Assembly: GCF_016808095.1 (NCBI RefSeq)
Contig: NC_068974.1
Span: 14,818,001 to 14,882,000, forward strand
Direction of reading: 5' to 3'
Origin: Vigna angularis
Taxonomy: Eukaryota; Streptophyta; Magnoliopsida; Fabales; Fabaceae
DNA length: 64,000 bases
This document shows, one piece after another, positions 22,458 through 34,583 of the stretch (the stretch's first letter is position 1; each line of letters begins with the position of its first letter). Position numbers and translations under genes: made by a program. The notes beneath the pieces were generated by a model. That model was not told where the DNA came from and searched no databases. It worked only from the letters and a program-made list of their open reading frames with translations.

Positions 22458-24457
22458 ATGGAAGAAAAGGGGCAGAATGCACGTGTTGATACGCCGGAAG
22501 CGTCGTCGACGGTGGAGCGCCATGAAATCACCATTGTTCTTAGCGGCGAAAGTGCGTTTCTGTATGGAAATGTGTTGACTGAAGGTCCAGAAGACTGCGC
22601 TGCTCCCTCGACTTCTGGTAACGACTACGATTGGGCTTCGCGGGAAGTAAGTGATTTCCGTAGCTTATTTAGAAGTAGAGTAGTACTAGCAGATTGGGTA
22701 GAGAATAGTTGCGTCTTGAGAACCCTAGGTTAAAGATCTTGCGTCAAGTTGGTGGCTTGTCGTGAGAATGAAAGAGTTTTTCAGGGAAGAGAGAACGCCA
22801 CCAACGATTTCTTCTATTTTTATTCTTCGTCGTTCTATGATTTGTATATTAGGTTGCCCTTAACTATTTTTCAAATGGAGGTTCTAAGAACCCTAAACGT
22901 AGAACCAACCCAACTGCATCCCAATAGTTGGGGGTACATCCAGGCGTTCACTGTTATTTGTCAGGCCTTGGCTATTAGGCCTATTGTGCCGCTGTTTTTG
23001 CGTTTTTTTAGATGTCATCCTGTCGCTAGGAGGGGTTGGGTGTCTTTAATTTTTGAGCTGGGTAATGCCGTCCTAGAACTTTACTCGTAGTCGTACAGGG
23101 GCTTTACAAACAAGTTCTTTAAAGTGTCGATTCTCGACTCAAGGCGGACGCTCTTTTTTGATGAAGATGGGAGCCCGAAATTTTCGTTGTATTGGACGCA
23201 GAATCCATTAAGATTCACCTTGTGGTCTGAGGATAAAATGACCATTGAAGAATTAGAAGCTCTGAGTGTGTTGACGACACTGCCTCGCCCCTTTTCTTCC
23301 TGTCAACTCATAAATTATCTCGAACATGATGATTTCGACTCGAGGGTATTTGGTATGTTTCTCTTATTGTTGTTTGTGTATGTTACTTGATTGTTGCTGA
23401 CCGTGTTGGAGGAAGTTGTACTTGAAGAGATAATGGGGAGAAAGGGACCAGTTCGCAATTGGTTCAAAGCCATCGACAGTGGTAAGGAGGGTGTCGGACA
23501 TCTAGGCCCATCCTCAAGAACTGCTCAAACTCCTCCACCTCCTCCTAATGTGCGGTCGGCTTCTCCGGACGAAGTGGCGATCGTTGAGGAGCAGCCGCTG
23601 GTAAGGAAACAGAGAGGCAAGACTGTCGACACCACAGGCACTGCGTCAAAGAGAATGAAGGAAGCTGTAGAAGAGACGAATTGTCCTGTTCCTAACGACG
23701 TGTGGGATTCATCCTTCTGAGCCACAAAATTGAGTTCAACCTGGATGATTCTGAGAAGAAGGTAGTGGAGAACATGACGGAATAATAAATGGCTGATGCC
23801 ATGTTGGAATGGGCGAGTCGAACAACTATGGCTTCTTGGCACAGGGCATACGCCTCCGACAGGGGCGTGTTGAGGGTCGAGCTGGAGAAAGTGCAGACTC
23901 AACTGAAGGAGCTGGCGGACGTCCACTCTAACTGTGATCAGAGGCAGAGGTAGTCGGAGCAATTGATGTGTGAGGCCCAAGTGCTATTGAATACTACTCG
24001 GTCAGTCGGCCTTGCTCTGAAGAAAGAACGGGATGAGCTCCAGATAGAGCAGGACCAGATGGTGTCCGAGTTAGAGCAGTCAAAGAAGATTGTGGCTGCA
24101 TTGACTAAAGAAAGGGACGATCTGACTAAAGAAAGAGACGATCTACTTGTTGCGGCTGCCGAGGAGCGAGAAATTAGAGAAGAAATGAGCAAAGCCATAG
24201 TCGTGGAACACACTAGAGGTTTCAAGAAGGCTTTGAGGGAAGTCGCGCATCTCCTTCAAGTGTCCACTGAGGGAGTGACATTTGATCTGAGGAAGGACGT
24301 ATATGAGGGTCAAATGTTGCCCTTAGATGAGATTCCAGATGATGCTTTCATGGAGGCTGAAGTAGGTGTCGACGATGGAGTGGCTGTTGCTGAGGAGCCC
24401 AATGCCGAAGCTGCTGGAGGATCCGTTGTCAGATCTCCAAATATTGTAATAGATTAG
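22458..24457 (+). pseudogene. Antisense ORF of the Tat element (PF04195-like, 'putative gypsy type transposon')
   Basis: Plus-strand frame, opposite to the element's gag-pol. After an acidic N-terminus (from ATG 22458) it shows LNVEPTQLHPNSWGYIQAF and FLRFFRCHPVARRGWVSLI (about 22886-23047), then SYRGFTNKFFKVS and FSLYWTQNPLRF (about 23090-23217). This order matches the domain family called putative gypsy type transposon, found in extra ORFs of Tat-type elements; its function is unknown. A coiled-coil stretch rich in KERDDLTKERDDL lies near 24100-24150. Stops at 22731, 23088 and 23388, and frame changes near 23720 and 23950, break it, though one or two may be introns. Confidence 0.78.
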
Positions 24458-24585
24458 GTTGTAGGATTTTGGCGTGGCCATGAACTCTTATTTGTTTGTT
24501 TCGAACTTTCGTTTTGTAGATACTGATTACCTATGAAATAGATGTTTGCTATCGTGTTGTTATTATTGTTGTATGAACGGTATAG

Positions 24586-26000
24586 AGAGTAGACGGAGGA
24601 GAAGAATCCGTACATCTAGAGAACTTTTTCCTTCTCCGGAAACTCTGTTACAACCATCACCACAAGGTTCTAACCATAGCACTGAAAATATGGAGAATAA
24701 TAATGCCAGAAGAACTCTTGCAGATTACACAAATATAGCTGGACCTCAACATTTTAATAGCATAGCAAGACCGAGGGTCAATGCAGCCAACATGGAGGTT
24801 AAGCCAGCATTAATCCAACTGGTGAAAAGTAATCAATTTAATAGGTTATCTCACGAAAGCCCATATGAGCACCTCACAACTTTTAATGAGATCTGCAACA
24901 CGGTGAAAATAAATGGGGTGCTAGACGAAGCAATCAAACTTAGTGGGAAGCTTTACAGAGTGGGAAGCAGAGGTGACCAAGTTCCTAAACAAATACTTTC
25001 CACAATCAAAAGTAAATAAAGGGAAGCAAGAGATTTCATCATTCAGGCAAGGCATGGAGGAATCACTGGGGCATGCATGGGACAAATATAAAAGCTTATT
25101 AAGAAAGACACCCACGCATGGATTTGATGAAGTGGAAGTAGTCCTAATCTTCCTTGGAGGTCTTGGTTCATAAACCAAGATGATGTTTGATGCCTCAGCA
25201 AGAGGAAATATCAAATGGAAGACTCTAGAGGAAGCTATAGAAATCATTGACAATATGGCTACTAGTGACAATGAGCTCAACAGTGAAAGAGGAGCTCCTA
25301 TACAACAAAAAGGAGTTGTACAGTTACAAACCCATGATGCCTTGCTAGCACAAAACAAGATACTAACTCAACAACTGGAGACTCTTACAAAAACACTTGC
25401 ACAACTGCCAAAAGAGTTAAAGACTGTTGCACAGGTTCAATCACAGTTGTGTGAATTATGTGGAGGTGACCATATCAATGGTTAATGCGCTTTTCCAGCA
25501 GAAGCCTTAGAGGATGTTAACTTCATGGCCAATCAATACTGTCAGGGGAATTTTAATCAAGGGTGGAAACCACACCCAAGCATTGGTCATGGACAAATTA
25601 GGCCAGCTGGACAAACTGGGCAATTCAATAAGCAACAACAACAATCAACCTTATGGCAACATATTTCTATACTTAACGAAAGGTCAATAAGGATGGAAGA
25701 AACTCTTCATCAGTTCATGCAAAAAACTAAGTCTACTCAAAAGAGCACTGAAGCTGCTATTAAGAATTTGGAGACTCAAATGGGTCAGATTACCAAGCAG
25801 TTGGAAGAGAGGCCAGACAAAAATTTTGGGGCTAATAATGAGGTTAACCCCAGGGAAGAATGTAAAGTGGTGGAGAGTACAAATGATGAGAGAGTTGAGT
25901 TAGAAGAAGGAGAGCAAGAAAAAGAAGAGAGAAAAGAGAGAAAAAGAAAAAGAAGAGAGAAAAGAGAAAGGAGAGAGAAGAGAGATAAAGAGTAATGATA
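24586..26000 (+). pseudogene. Athila-like gag
   Basis: N-terminal arginine run (ESRRRRRIRTSRELFP), then LADYTNIAGPQHF and SHESPYEHLTTFNEICNTVK. A gap and frame change follow near 24935, then TEWEAEVTKFLNKYFPQSK and ISSFRQGMEESLGHAWDKYK (about 25038-25097), and FDASARGNIKWKTLEEAIEI (about 25187-25246). A zinc-binding-type CELCGGDHINGxC is at about 25450-25490, with a stop where the glycine-x-cysteine would follow. The block order is that of Athila-type capsid proteins. Part of the capsid is deleted near 24935, and stops occur at 25171 and 25483. The C-terminal part ends in a Lys/Glu/Arg-rich low-complexity tract (25900-25995). Confidence 0.8.
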
Positions 26001-26208
26001 TTTTTCCTTTTCCAATAAATCAAGAGAAACAATTTGATTTTACAGAATTATTCAAGATGGTGGACAATGATGTACCTTGGAATCAGATATTACAATAAAT
26101 TGCAGTTTATACTAAACTTGAGAAGAAGTCTCTACAAAGAAAAGACGTAGAGATGATGATACAAAGAAGTATAAAGCTGTTAAAAAGGAGCCATTCCCTC
26201 CAAAAGCA

Positions 26209-26580
26209 AAAGATCCAGGAGGTTTTTCCATTCCATGCACAATAGGAAAGAAAAGGATAAACAAGGCCTTACTTGATTTAGGATCAAGTGTTAACTTGAT
26301 ACCTTATTCTTTACTGGAGCAGATCGGTGATATTGATGTGAAGCCTGTAAAGGTTAACTTAGTAATGGCAGATGGATCTTCAAAGGAACCCTGTGGAATA
26401 GCAGAAGATATTATAGTTTGTGTAGACAAACTCCAATTCTTGGTAGACTTTGTGGTGATGGAGATGGAGACGAAAAAGATACCCATTATTCTTGGAAGAC
26501 CGTTTATGAAAACGGCCAAAGCCATCATTGATGTGAACGAAGGTATAGTAAGAGAGGCAGATGCAGGAGGAAGAAGCTAG
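26209..26580 (+). pseudogene. Athila-like retroviral-type aspartic protease fragment
   Basis: Reads FSIPCTIGKKRINKALLDLG then SSVNLIP (about 26225-26302), with the active-site D-L-G-S, and ends with IPIILGRPFM (about 26480-26510). This is the standard start and end of a clan AA retrotransposon protease that cleaves the polyprotein. The frame ends at a TAG at 26578. No reverse transcriptase follows. Confidence 0.8.
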
Positions 26581-26581
26581 T

Positions 26582-26905
26582 CATAAAGCTGCATTTCAAG
26601 ATGTACTCATGACTAGCCCTGAAGATAAAAAGCCCAAGGTTAAAGGTAAACATTGTTTATTGTTTCAGGTACAGGAAAAAGAAAAGATTGGAAGAGGAAG
26701 AAAAGTTCCTGATGACTGGATGAAAGAACAACTCCAACTGGGTACACCTGTGAGATTCAAAAACAAGTTGTGGGTTGTAAAAGGCTACAAAGAAAAGGAG
26801 ATGATAGAGATAGAGTCTGCATATTCTAGAAGAGTCAAAACAGTACACCGGAAGCAGTTGAGGAGTTGGTGGGATATGGACATCAACCATGAAGAAGGAA
26901 CTTGA
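26582..26905 (+). pseudogene. Remnant of the Athila-like pol 3' end
   Basis: An open frame of about 100 codons, charged, with VPDDWMKEQLQLGTPVRFKN and KTVHRKQLRSWWDMD before the stop. It sits where the pol C-terminus is expected in Athila-like elements, directly before the typical post-pol spacer. I cannot assign a domain. Confidence 0.35.
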
Positions 26906-27779
26906 ACTTTATTGGGTCAAGCTAATGACATTAAAAGAGCGCTTGCTGGAAGGCATTCCAGTGATTTGAGGACAATATTTCTTTTGATTTTATTTTGGTT
27001 TTGTAATTTTTAATCAGTTGGACATTATTTCTGTAAATATTTTGTTGGGATAGAGCATCTACTGAAGGATGCTAGGTGGTTAAGTATCAACTGAAGGATA
27101 CTAGGTTTGTTACACCTACTGATGGGTGTTGGTAAGAAAGTTTTGCACCTACTGATGGGTGTTGGTGGATTTTGGGTCAGGCTCGTGACGTTAAACAAGC
27201 GCTACCTGGGAGGCAACCCAGTTGATTGATCATATTATTTCTGTTTGTTTTACTATAGTTGCATAATAGGGTTTTGCATGAGTAATCTAAAAATTCAATT
27301 GCAGGGAACCAGTGAGGGGCATGAGAAGGAGGCATCTAGGTTAAGCTAGGAAGAAAAAGAAAACTTCCCGAAAGTGCCGCTGAGTGGTAGTATCGCAGAC
27401 TGGGCTTAGGTTGCCCCTTAGCAGAACCCGAGCCCATTAGGGTATTTTTATACCTTAAGCTGCGTTTTAGTTTCTCTTTTCAGACTCTTCTCTGCACACA
27501 CACTCCTACATACCTCTTCAAAGGTTCTCTACATCTTTTCCCTCTTCCCTCTTGAGAAAATCTCCCTTTCATTCACTTTCTCACTAGTGTTCCATCTAAG
27601 TTTGGGGTTGGAAGAGAGCATCATAGCTTGAAAGCATTCTCATTTCATCTAGCATATCCACCCAAGTAAGTCAAGCATTTTTCATTCTAGGGTTCTTGAG
27701 TTTGAATGTGATTGTTAAAGCATGAAGCATTAGGGGTTTTGATTTTTATGCATGATTTGATGATTTAATTGATGATTAA
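26906..27779 (+). other. Athila-like post-pol spacer with repeated motifs
   Basis: Two copies of a motif containing GACATTAAAAGAGCGCTTG / GACGTTAAACAAGCGCTAC, followed by short hairpins (CTGGAAGGCATTCCAG; CTGGGAGGCAACCCAG), at about 26927-26966 and 27186-27226. Between them, CACCTACTGATGGGTGTTGG-like 30-bp units repeat three to four times (about 27057-27170). A promoter-like stretch with GCCGCTGAGTGG and a TTTTTATACC lies at 27376-27460, followed by CT-rich sequence. Confidence 0.55.
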
Positions 27780-30177
27780 TGTAACACCCCTTATGGAGTG
27801 CCACTAGAAAATAACAAAAATCCAAATTTTTACACCAATTTTTTTTTTTTTAAAATTAACATCACGAAACTAAACCATCAAAAGTTTAAGCGTCTTACAA
27901 CATAAGGTTAAAACATTACAAATATGAAATCCATTATTCAAAGACATAAAATTACATTTAAAACATGATAAATTCCCTATAGTTATTCCCATAACTCTCG
28001 TCGTGCTACTTCATCTCTGCCTCATCTGCAACGCCATCTACTCCCGTACAAGTACGATCATCGTAGGAGGAAACCACAACCACAACATTTCGGGGTGAGT
28101 AACGAGGAACCTGACATAGCATATAATTTCAATATCAAAGTATCACAACTTAGATTTTCCTAATCACAACCTTACAATACAACATAATATTCAACTCGTA
28201 ACTCAGATCATCACTACTCAGACTATCAATGTCACAATATTACAATACATCACAGTATTAAACTCACGACTCGATCATTTACTCAAGCTTCTGTTGTTTC
28301 CTTGAATTTTTGTCGTACCAAACCTGTTTCACAAAACAGGGCGATTCGAGCCGTCTTCCATCGCAACTTCAGACCTATCTCCCCGACCTCTCAAGGAATT
28401 ACGAGTAAAAACTTCGGTTAGGCGCACCCACCGAGCACTATACTCACACGAGCTGAAGTCATTGGGCGAGACATTCAACCCTCTCTAGTCCCCGTGCACG
28501 AGGAAAGTGTGACACTCGAATCTCAGTCTCCGTAGAGACTCAACACACTATCGTATCACAATACGAACACCATCGATTCGACAAGAATTCTAAGGAAATG
28601 ACAGACCGCTTGTTCTCACAATTTTACCATCACAATCATCACCCAACATCTCTTTCACTCCTCTCATTCTCATAATTCATTCTTTCCTCTTCCAAAAATG
28701 GAAGAGAAATCACAATACCCTCTTACCCACACTCTTGGCCAAAGAGTGTAGATAAGTATTCCCAACGAGTAAAATTGAATGTTGTCTACACTGACCTTTA
28801 CTTGTTATTTTACTCATAAATATCTGTACATAACTCCAAATGAGTTCATTTCTTTTTTATTGGAAACTAGACTCCAATATATTTCTTTGGACATATAAAT
28901 CTAAATTTTTGGACTACAGATCTAGCTGCAGTAAAATTATTAAAAAGTGGAAAATTTCACCACGCTCTGGTCTTCTCAGTTTTAACCTTTGCTTACTGTT
29001 TTACTCATTACTCTCTCTACCGAACTCCAATTCCGTTGATTCTTACGTTTCCGGAAACTAGACTCAAGTATCTTTCTTTGGACATATAAATCTAAATTTT
29101 TGGGCTACAGGGCTAGCTGCAGTAAAATTATTAAAAAGCGGAAAATTTCACTACGCTATGGTATTCTCGGTTTTGACCTTTTATTACTGTTTTGCTCATT
29201 ACTCTCTCTACCGAACTCCAATTGAGTTGATTCTTGCTTTGTTGGGAACTAGACTCAATTATCTTTAATTTGACTACTCATAAAACTATTTTGGACATCG
29301 GGAAGGGTCTCAAATAAATCTGGGAAAAATCGCAGCAGTTCAGTTTTAGATTCTGCGTGTTATATCCAGAACTCATGTTATACTCAAAACTCATAAAACT
29401 TACAACCAAGGAGAAAAACACAAGCATCAAGATGTTAAATTTAATCCCAACACACAAGGAAGAAAGCATGAAACAACTTTATATGGTTACCTTCTACCCA
29501 TCATGTTATATCCCAAGTTAAACCCCCTTACCTTTAGCCTTGAACACTTTAACTTGATCTCTTCTACAACCTTGGTAGAACTCTAGTTTCTTGGAATTCC
29601 TCTCTTCTTGCACAGGCCAAGACAACCTCCACACTTAGCACACTTAGAATTTTCGAAATACTCACACTAAGAGCCTTACTCTTATGTCCAAAACACCCAT
29701 TCAGCTTTGGAATTAAAGGAAAAGATTCCTAGACACACAAGGACCCATGGAATTGTTATTTACTAATGATAATTCAATAAAACAATGCCCCATACTCCTT
29801 TCCAGCCCCAAAACATGGAGGGAATGTCTGAAATGGTCCCCAAAATTATTCCCACAAAAGGAACCGCAGCCAAGCCAACTCACATTGTCTACAATCCAAA
29901 AAAATTACTGCTCACGCAAATCCCCAACAGCAAAATTTATCGTAACTTTGACAGTCCGGTTGACCCCCTTACCGAAGTCGAAAATACGCGTATGAGTACT
30001 CAAATCGAAGCTCTTTGAGTGTACTATCCAATAAAAGAAGAATTAGCTAAATTGATATTTTCCACAAAAAGTTATAATTAAAATAGTGAACCATGTCAAG
30101 TCTGACAACACTTTATTTTTACATTATAACTTAACTTTTTACAACTAGGTAAGTTCATGAAGTTCTAGGGTCTTACA
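27780..30177. mobile_element. Solo LTR, 2398 bp, with target duplication ATTAA
   Basis: Starts TGTAACACCCCTTATGGAG and ends GGGTCTTACA, flanked by ATTAA on both sides (27775-27779 and 30178-30182). It has no gag or pol, so it is a solo LTR left by recombination. Length and the TGTAACACCCC start suggest a Ty3/gypsy element with long LTRs, but the lineage is not certain. Inside, a segment of about 200 bp is repeated (CTCTCTCTACCGAACTCCAA appears twice, near 29010 and 29203). Confidence 0.82.
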
Positions 30178-30436
30178 ATTAAACCGATTGAATTGTTTGA
30201 TTTTAAGCTGGAAACATGAAAATTGTATATGGGTGGAGTTAGGATAAGCCAAAAGAAGTTTTTCAAAATTCTGCAGATGTACCGCTCAGGGGTAAATTGC
30301 CGTTGAGCGGGACTCTGACAGACTTGTGATTTTTGCTGCATTGTGTTCTGGATTGCTGCACTGGTGGCGCTGAGGGGTGATTTTGACCCTCAGCGGTGGT
30401 TTAGCCTCGAAATAAGGTGTTTTCGAGGTTTTACTA

Positions 30437-31723
30437 ATGATTAAAAACATGTTTTGTGGTTTGGTATCTGTGTTTGATGTAGGAATGACATCCTCTTCAG
30501 GCAAAAGATTGAAGACCATGGCATCCAAAAGAAAAGAAAAGGAACCAGAACAACCCCATTCTAGTAGGTTCCTATCTCGCAAACATGAGAAGCACTTCAA
30601 GGTGGTCCAAGATAGGAGACTCCTTATGGAGAGAAAGGTGGGAATGATGCCTAACTTTGCTCCTCAATTTGGAGAGCAATTGTTAGGGAATGATTGGGGG
30701 AAGCTAGCCACATACCCTACACCTGCCAATATAGCTATGGTGAAAGAATTTTACACTAATGCAAGAAAGATTGGTGATTATCCAGCTGAGAACTACCTGG
30801 GCTATGTCAGAGGCCATGCTATTAGGTATGATCCTGATTCCATCAACAACTTCTTGGATACTGTGTGGGCTGGTGAACAGTCCCAGTTTGCTCTCTATAT
30901 GGAAGAAGGCGCTGATTTTGATGATGTGGAGAGAGTTCTATGTGTACTTGGAGGACATTTTCAAAGGAATAGAACTGGCTCTGTAGTGAAAATTAGGAGG
31001 ACTGACTTGACTCCTCTTGCAAAGTATTGGATGGCGTTTTCTCATGCCAACATTCAGTCATGTTCTCATGTGTCAGACATCACTCTTAGCAGGGCACTCC
31101 TCCTTTACTGTGCAATCAGGAACTTGAATGGCAATATTGGACAGGTTATAGCTGATGAGATAAGGGTGTGTGCTAACACAACAAACAACAAAGCACCCTT
31201 AGGACATCCTTCTTTAATCACACACCTCTGCAAGATAGCTGAGGTGGATACTTCTGCTCCACCATTTGAAAGGCCAAGGAAAGCAATTGATGAGGCCTAC
31301 TATAGACAATACTGTGTAGGTGAGGAAGCAGCTCAGCCAGTTCCACCACGTCGTACTTGAAGAGAAAGAGGGCAAGCATAGAGTCAAGCATCTGCTAAGA
31401 CACATGAAGCAGAACCTTTTCAAATGAGGGACATGTACATGTCTCTTATAGGTGCACAATTACAATCTATCCACAGAGGGCAGGTGGCTACTGCAGAGAT
31501 GATTGTTGGAATGTATGATACACCTCCAGCACACAGGTGGACTATGAAGGAGTTTCATAATGTGGTAGCTTGGCCAGCAGAGCAGGTACAAGGAGGTAGA
31601 GCTGAAGCAACTAAAGCTTCAGCTATGGAGATGGATGAAGATGATGTTGATGATGAAGATGATGCATTTGAGGATGCTGAAGATGAGGAAGAAGAGGAGG
31701 ATACAGATGACAACTCAGATTGA
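30437..31723 (+). pseudogene. Athila-like env-position ORF (putative plant transposon protein)
   Basis: About 429 codons in one frame, broken by a TGA at 31358 and a TAG about 20 bases later. Conserved-looking blocks: YPTPANIAMVKEFYTNARK (about 30714-30770), YVRGHAIRYDPDSINNFLDT (about 30803-30862), LTPLAKYWMAFSHANIQ (about 31007-31056) and LSRALLLYCAIRNLNGNIGQ (about 31085-31144). The C-terminus is a long Asp/Glu run (31625-31720). This ORF type lies after pol in Athila elements, at the place of env in retroviruses; its role is unknown. The two stops look like CGA to TGA and CAG to TAG changes. Confidence 0.75.
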
Positions 31724-31745
31724 TGAGGAGTTGAGATAGCATTTA

Positions 31746-32097
31746 TGATGGAAGACCATCTAAGACGCACATGGGACCTCTTACTAGAGCAATGGCAAAG
31801 AGGATTCAAGAGGAAGAAGGATCACCTACCATTTTGCTTTTATGGAAGGTAATTTACATTGATTCTTTTTCCCATAATTAAAAGCACATTTTTCCTTCCA
31901 TTGTAGGGAGGCCTTCTGAGCTGTGAGGTTCCCACACATACACATTCCACTCAAACACACCAACCATCAATCAATCTCACTCAATTTCCGCTGCATCCAC
32001 ACTACTGATTTCAATCCGCTGCACCAATCTTGTTCTCGGTTTTTTAAGCTTTGTCTGCAAGGTCCAGGTCATTCTAAGCATGGCTAAGTTTCCATCA
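31746..32097 (+). repeat. CRM 5' LTR
   Basis: 352 bp, TGATGGAAGACC to AAGTTTCCATCA. It also encodes the start of the same C-terminal peptide as the 3' LTR. Confidence 0.92.
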
Positions 32098-32099
32098 AG

Positions 32100-32114
32100 T
32101 GGTATCATGAGCTT
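32100..32114 (+). promoter_or_regulatory. CRM primer-binding site, initiator-Met tRNA type
   Basis: TGGTATCATGAGCTT two bases after the 5' LTR. Close to the usual plant TGGTATCAGAGC site complementary to the tRNA-iMet 3' end. Confidence 0.75.
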
Positions 32115-34583
32115 AGGTCGTCCACGCACCAAGAGCTAAGCTATTTCATCCATTTTTATTCCAATTCTGTTTCTATTTTTGCATTCTGTCCAGTTTTTAT
32201 TCCAGCACTGTTTCCATTTTGTTTTGGTTCTGTTCTTCTTAATTTGGAGTGTTTAATCATTGTTCGGTGTGCTTCCATTCTGTTATCATGTTTATCCTTT
32301 ATTTTAAACGGTGAATTTTCTTTGTTTGAGTCATTTCTAGCTTTAATTTTCAATTTCAGTGTTGTCTTGGTCATGTGCAAGTGAATATTGCAGTTTTAAT
32401 TTCTGTCACTGCTTTGGTATTCTTTTCTGCTGGTTTAATTCGTTTTTCTTGAGTTCAAGTGCTAGATAAGCTATATATCAACCAATAAAGGCAATGAGAA
32501 TTTGTTGTAGCCTTTGTGATACAAGCTAAAGCACTAGAAATCCATTTTGATTTCAAATCTGTGTTGAACTCTGCTGCAAAATTTCAATTCTGTTTTTAAA
32601 TCATGAATTTGTTTTCCAGTTGATTTCTTTTTATTCTAGTGCTTTATACAAATTTGGTTGATGATATGGAATGATGCTAAAAGTGTAGCAGACCATTACA
32701 AGCAATGAAATGCAATTTGCATAGCTTGGTTGCTCACAATTAATAGCATTCCACTGTTTCAGCTTTTAATCCAAGCTTTTCACCATGCTAAGTTTCTTTG
32801 AATTGTCTAATCTGAGTTTGGTCATGCTAAGCACATTAAATCTAGCTTAGATATGTGTTTTTTACACTTCTTAGAGTCATTTCCTTTGCTGTCCAGTTTT
32901 TGAATCCATGAAAAACTAAAAGTGGTTGGTTAATTGATGGTTTTTGCTGCATAATTTGGCCATAGCAAGGGTGATTTTCGAATCTTGTTGTTTCTGTTCT
33001 TTTGGAAAGCTTGAGCAAGTCTAAATGGATGTTTGAAAGTTGTTAATACTGCTCATTTGGTCAAAAATGAATTTATATGCAGATTGGATATTTAAACTAT
33101 CATTTTTGAGTTAAAAATGGAAGTGGATCAGTGATTCTGAATATTAATCATTGTTTCAGCTGTTTAAGAGTTTAAACATGTTTAATATCACCAAGAAAAG
33201 TTGTTTGAACATTCATTAAAGTTTTTGAATCACTGCCACTCATTTTGGGTTCCAAAACCACCATTTTAGTTCATTTTTCTGGTGCAATTTCTATTTTTTT
33301 TTCAGCCACTGTTTTGGTAATTTTAGTGTAAAATTCATTGCTGGATTGTGAAAAAGCTGGTTCAATGTTTAAAAATGAAAATACATGATCAAAAGAAGAA
33401 GTATCAAGTGTTAAAAAGTTGTTAGAACCAACCAATCCAGATTATAGGCCCTAAAAAAAAATCAAAAACACAAAATCTGAAATTCATTGGGGCATTTTAT
33501 CAAACACTTCTGAAAATTATCAAATAGTTTGCATTTGGAATAATTTCTGAACTGTGCTTGTGTTTTTTTTTTGCTTTCTTCATCCATTCTAGTGCCTTTG
33601 ATAAGTTCCTTCTGTGTACATTTCATTGGTGTGCTGTTCCAAATTATTGTGTCTATTTTTTTTGGCATCCTAAGTTTCAAAACAGCAGCATAGTTTGGTG
33701 CAGATTTTTAAACTGAGTGGTGTGATTTTGCTGAGTTTTGGAGTGTATGTGCAAGCTGTTTGGGGCATCCAGCACCAGAATCCTTCTCCTACATTGGTAG
33801 CCTCCTAGGAAGTGGTTTGAGCATTGAAAGTGGAGCAAGAAGGAAGACTCAACAGTAGCTAAACAACATTGTCCAGCAAGCTGTAAATTCTGTTACAGCA
33901 AGCAACTTGCATCTCCAATTCAATTAGCTTTATGCAGCAGCAAGAAGACAAAGTTTTCATTAAATTCTTGGCCTCATTTCAAGTCTATATCACAGAATTT
34001 GCTATTTGAAAAGTGTATTTAGGTTTACTTTTGCTGTTTTGAGTTAAGTGACTTGGGAAAATGCTCTTGAAGCAATTCCAAGTTCACAATTGAACATTGT
34101 AATAGTCCAATTTCATTTTCTTTAGTGTGGAAGTGTGTCAAGAGGCTCCAAGTGTCACTTGCACTTTCACTTAGGGCCGTCTAACATTTACATTTTGCAT
34201 CTTTATTGCTTTCTTTAAATTGCTTGATTGATTCTTTTTTGTTTTAAGTCTCCGTGGTATATAGGATTGCATAGCATTTAGTCAACCTTTCTTTGGTTAT
34301 AGGTTCATTTCATAACATTTGAAAAGAATTTGAAGAATTTCTAATTAGAAACTTAGGTAAAAGATAACTCTAAGGAAACTCTGGCTAAGGAAGAACTTGG
34401 TTTTTAAGCTTGTCCATTAGTGACTCACCTCTTCTTCCTGGGGGCTACTTAGAAACATCTTTCACCTTTAGAATCTCTTTAGAAATTTTTCACCAAAAAC
34501 AAAGAAAAATTGTGAAAATCTTTTCATTCATTACTTGTCAAATATTTTGAAAACCTTGTGAAAACCTTTTTCATTTGACAAGA
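32115..34583 (+). other. CRM 5' leader
   Basis: About 2.5 kb of T-rich sequence between PBS and gag with no coding capacity. Long for this family; no separate insertion is visible by eye. Confidence 0.55.

Noticed and set aside
23525..24225. Minus-strand frames of 151 and 95 codons in the Tat 3' region as part of Tat pol
   Set aside because: They show no integrase or RNase H motifs and are the reverse of the antisense ORF's coiled-coil and proline-rich parts.
30286..30600. Minus-strand frame overlapping the env-like ORF start
   Set aside because: Shadow of the plus-strand ORF and the palindromic repeats.
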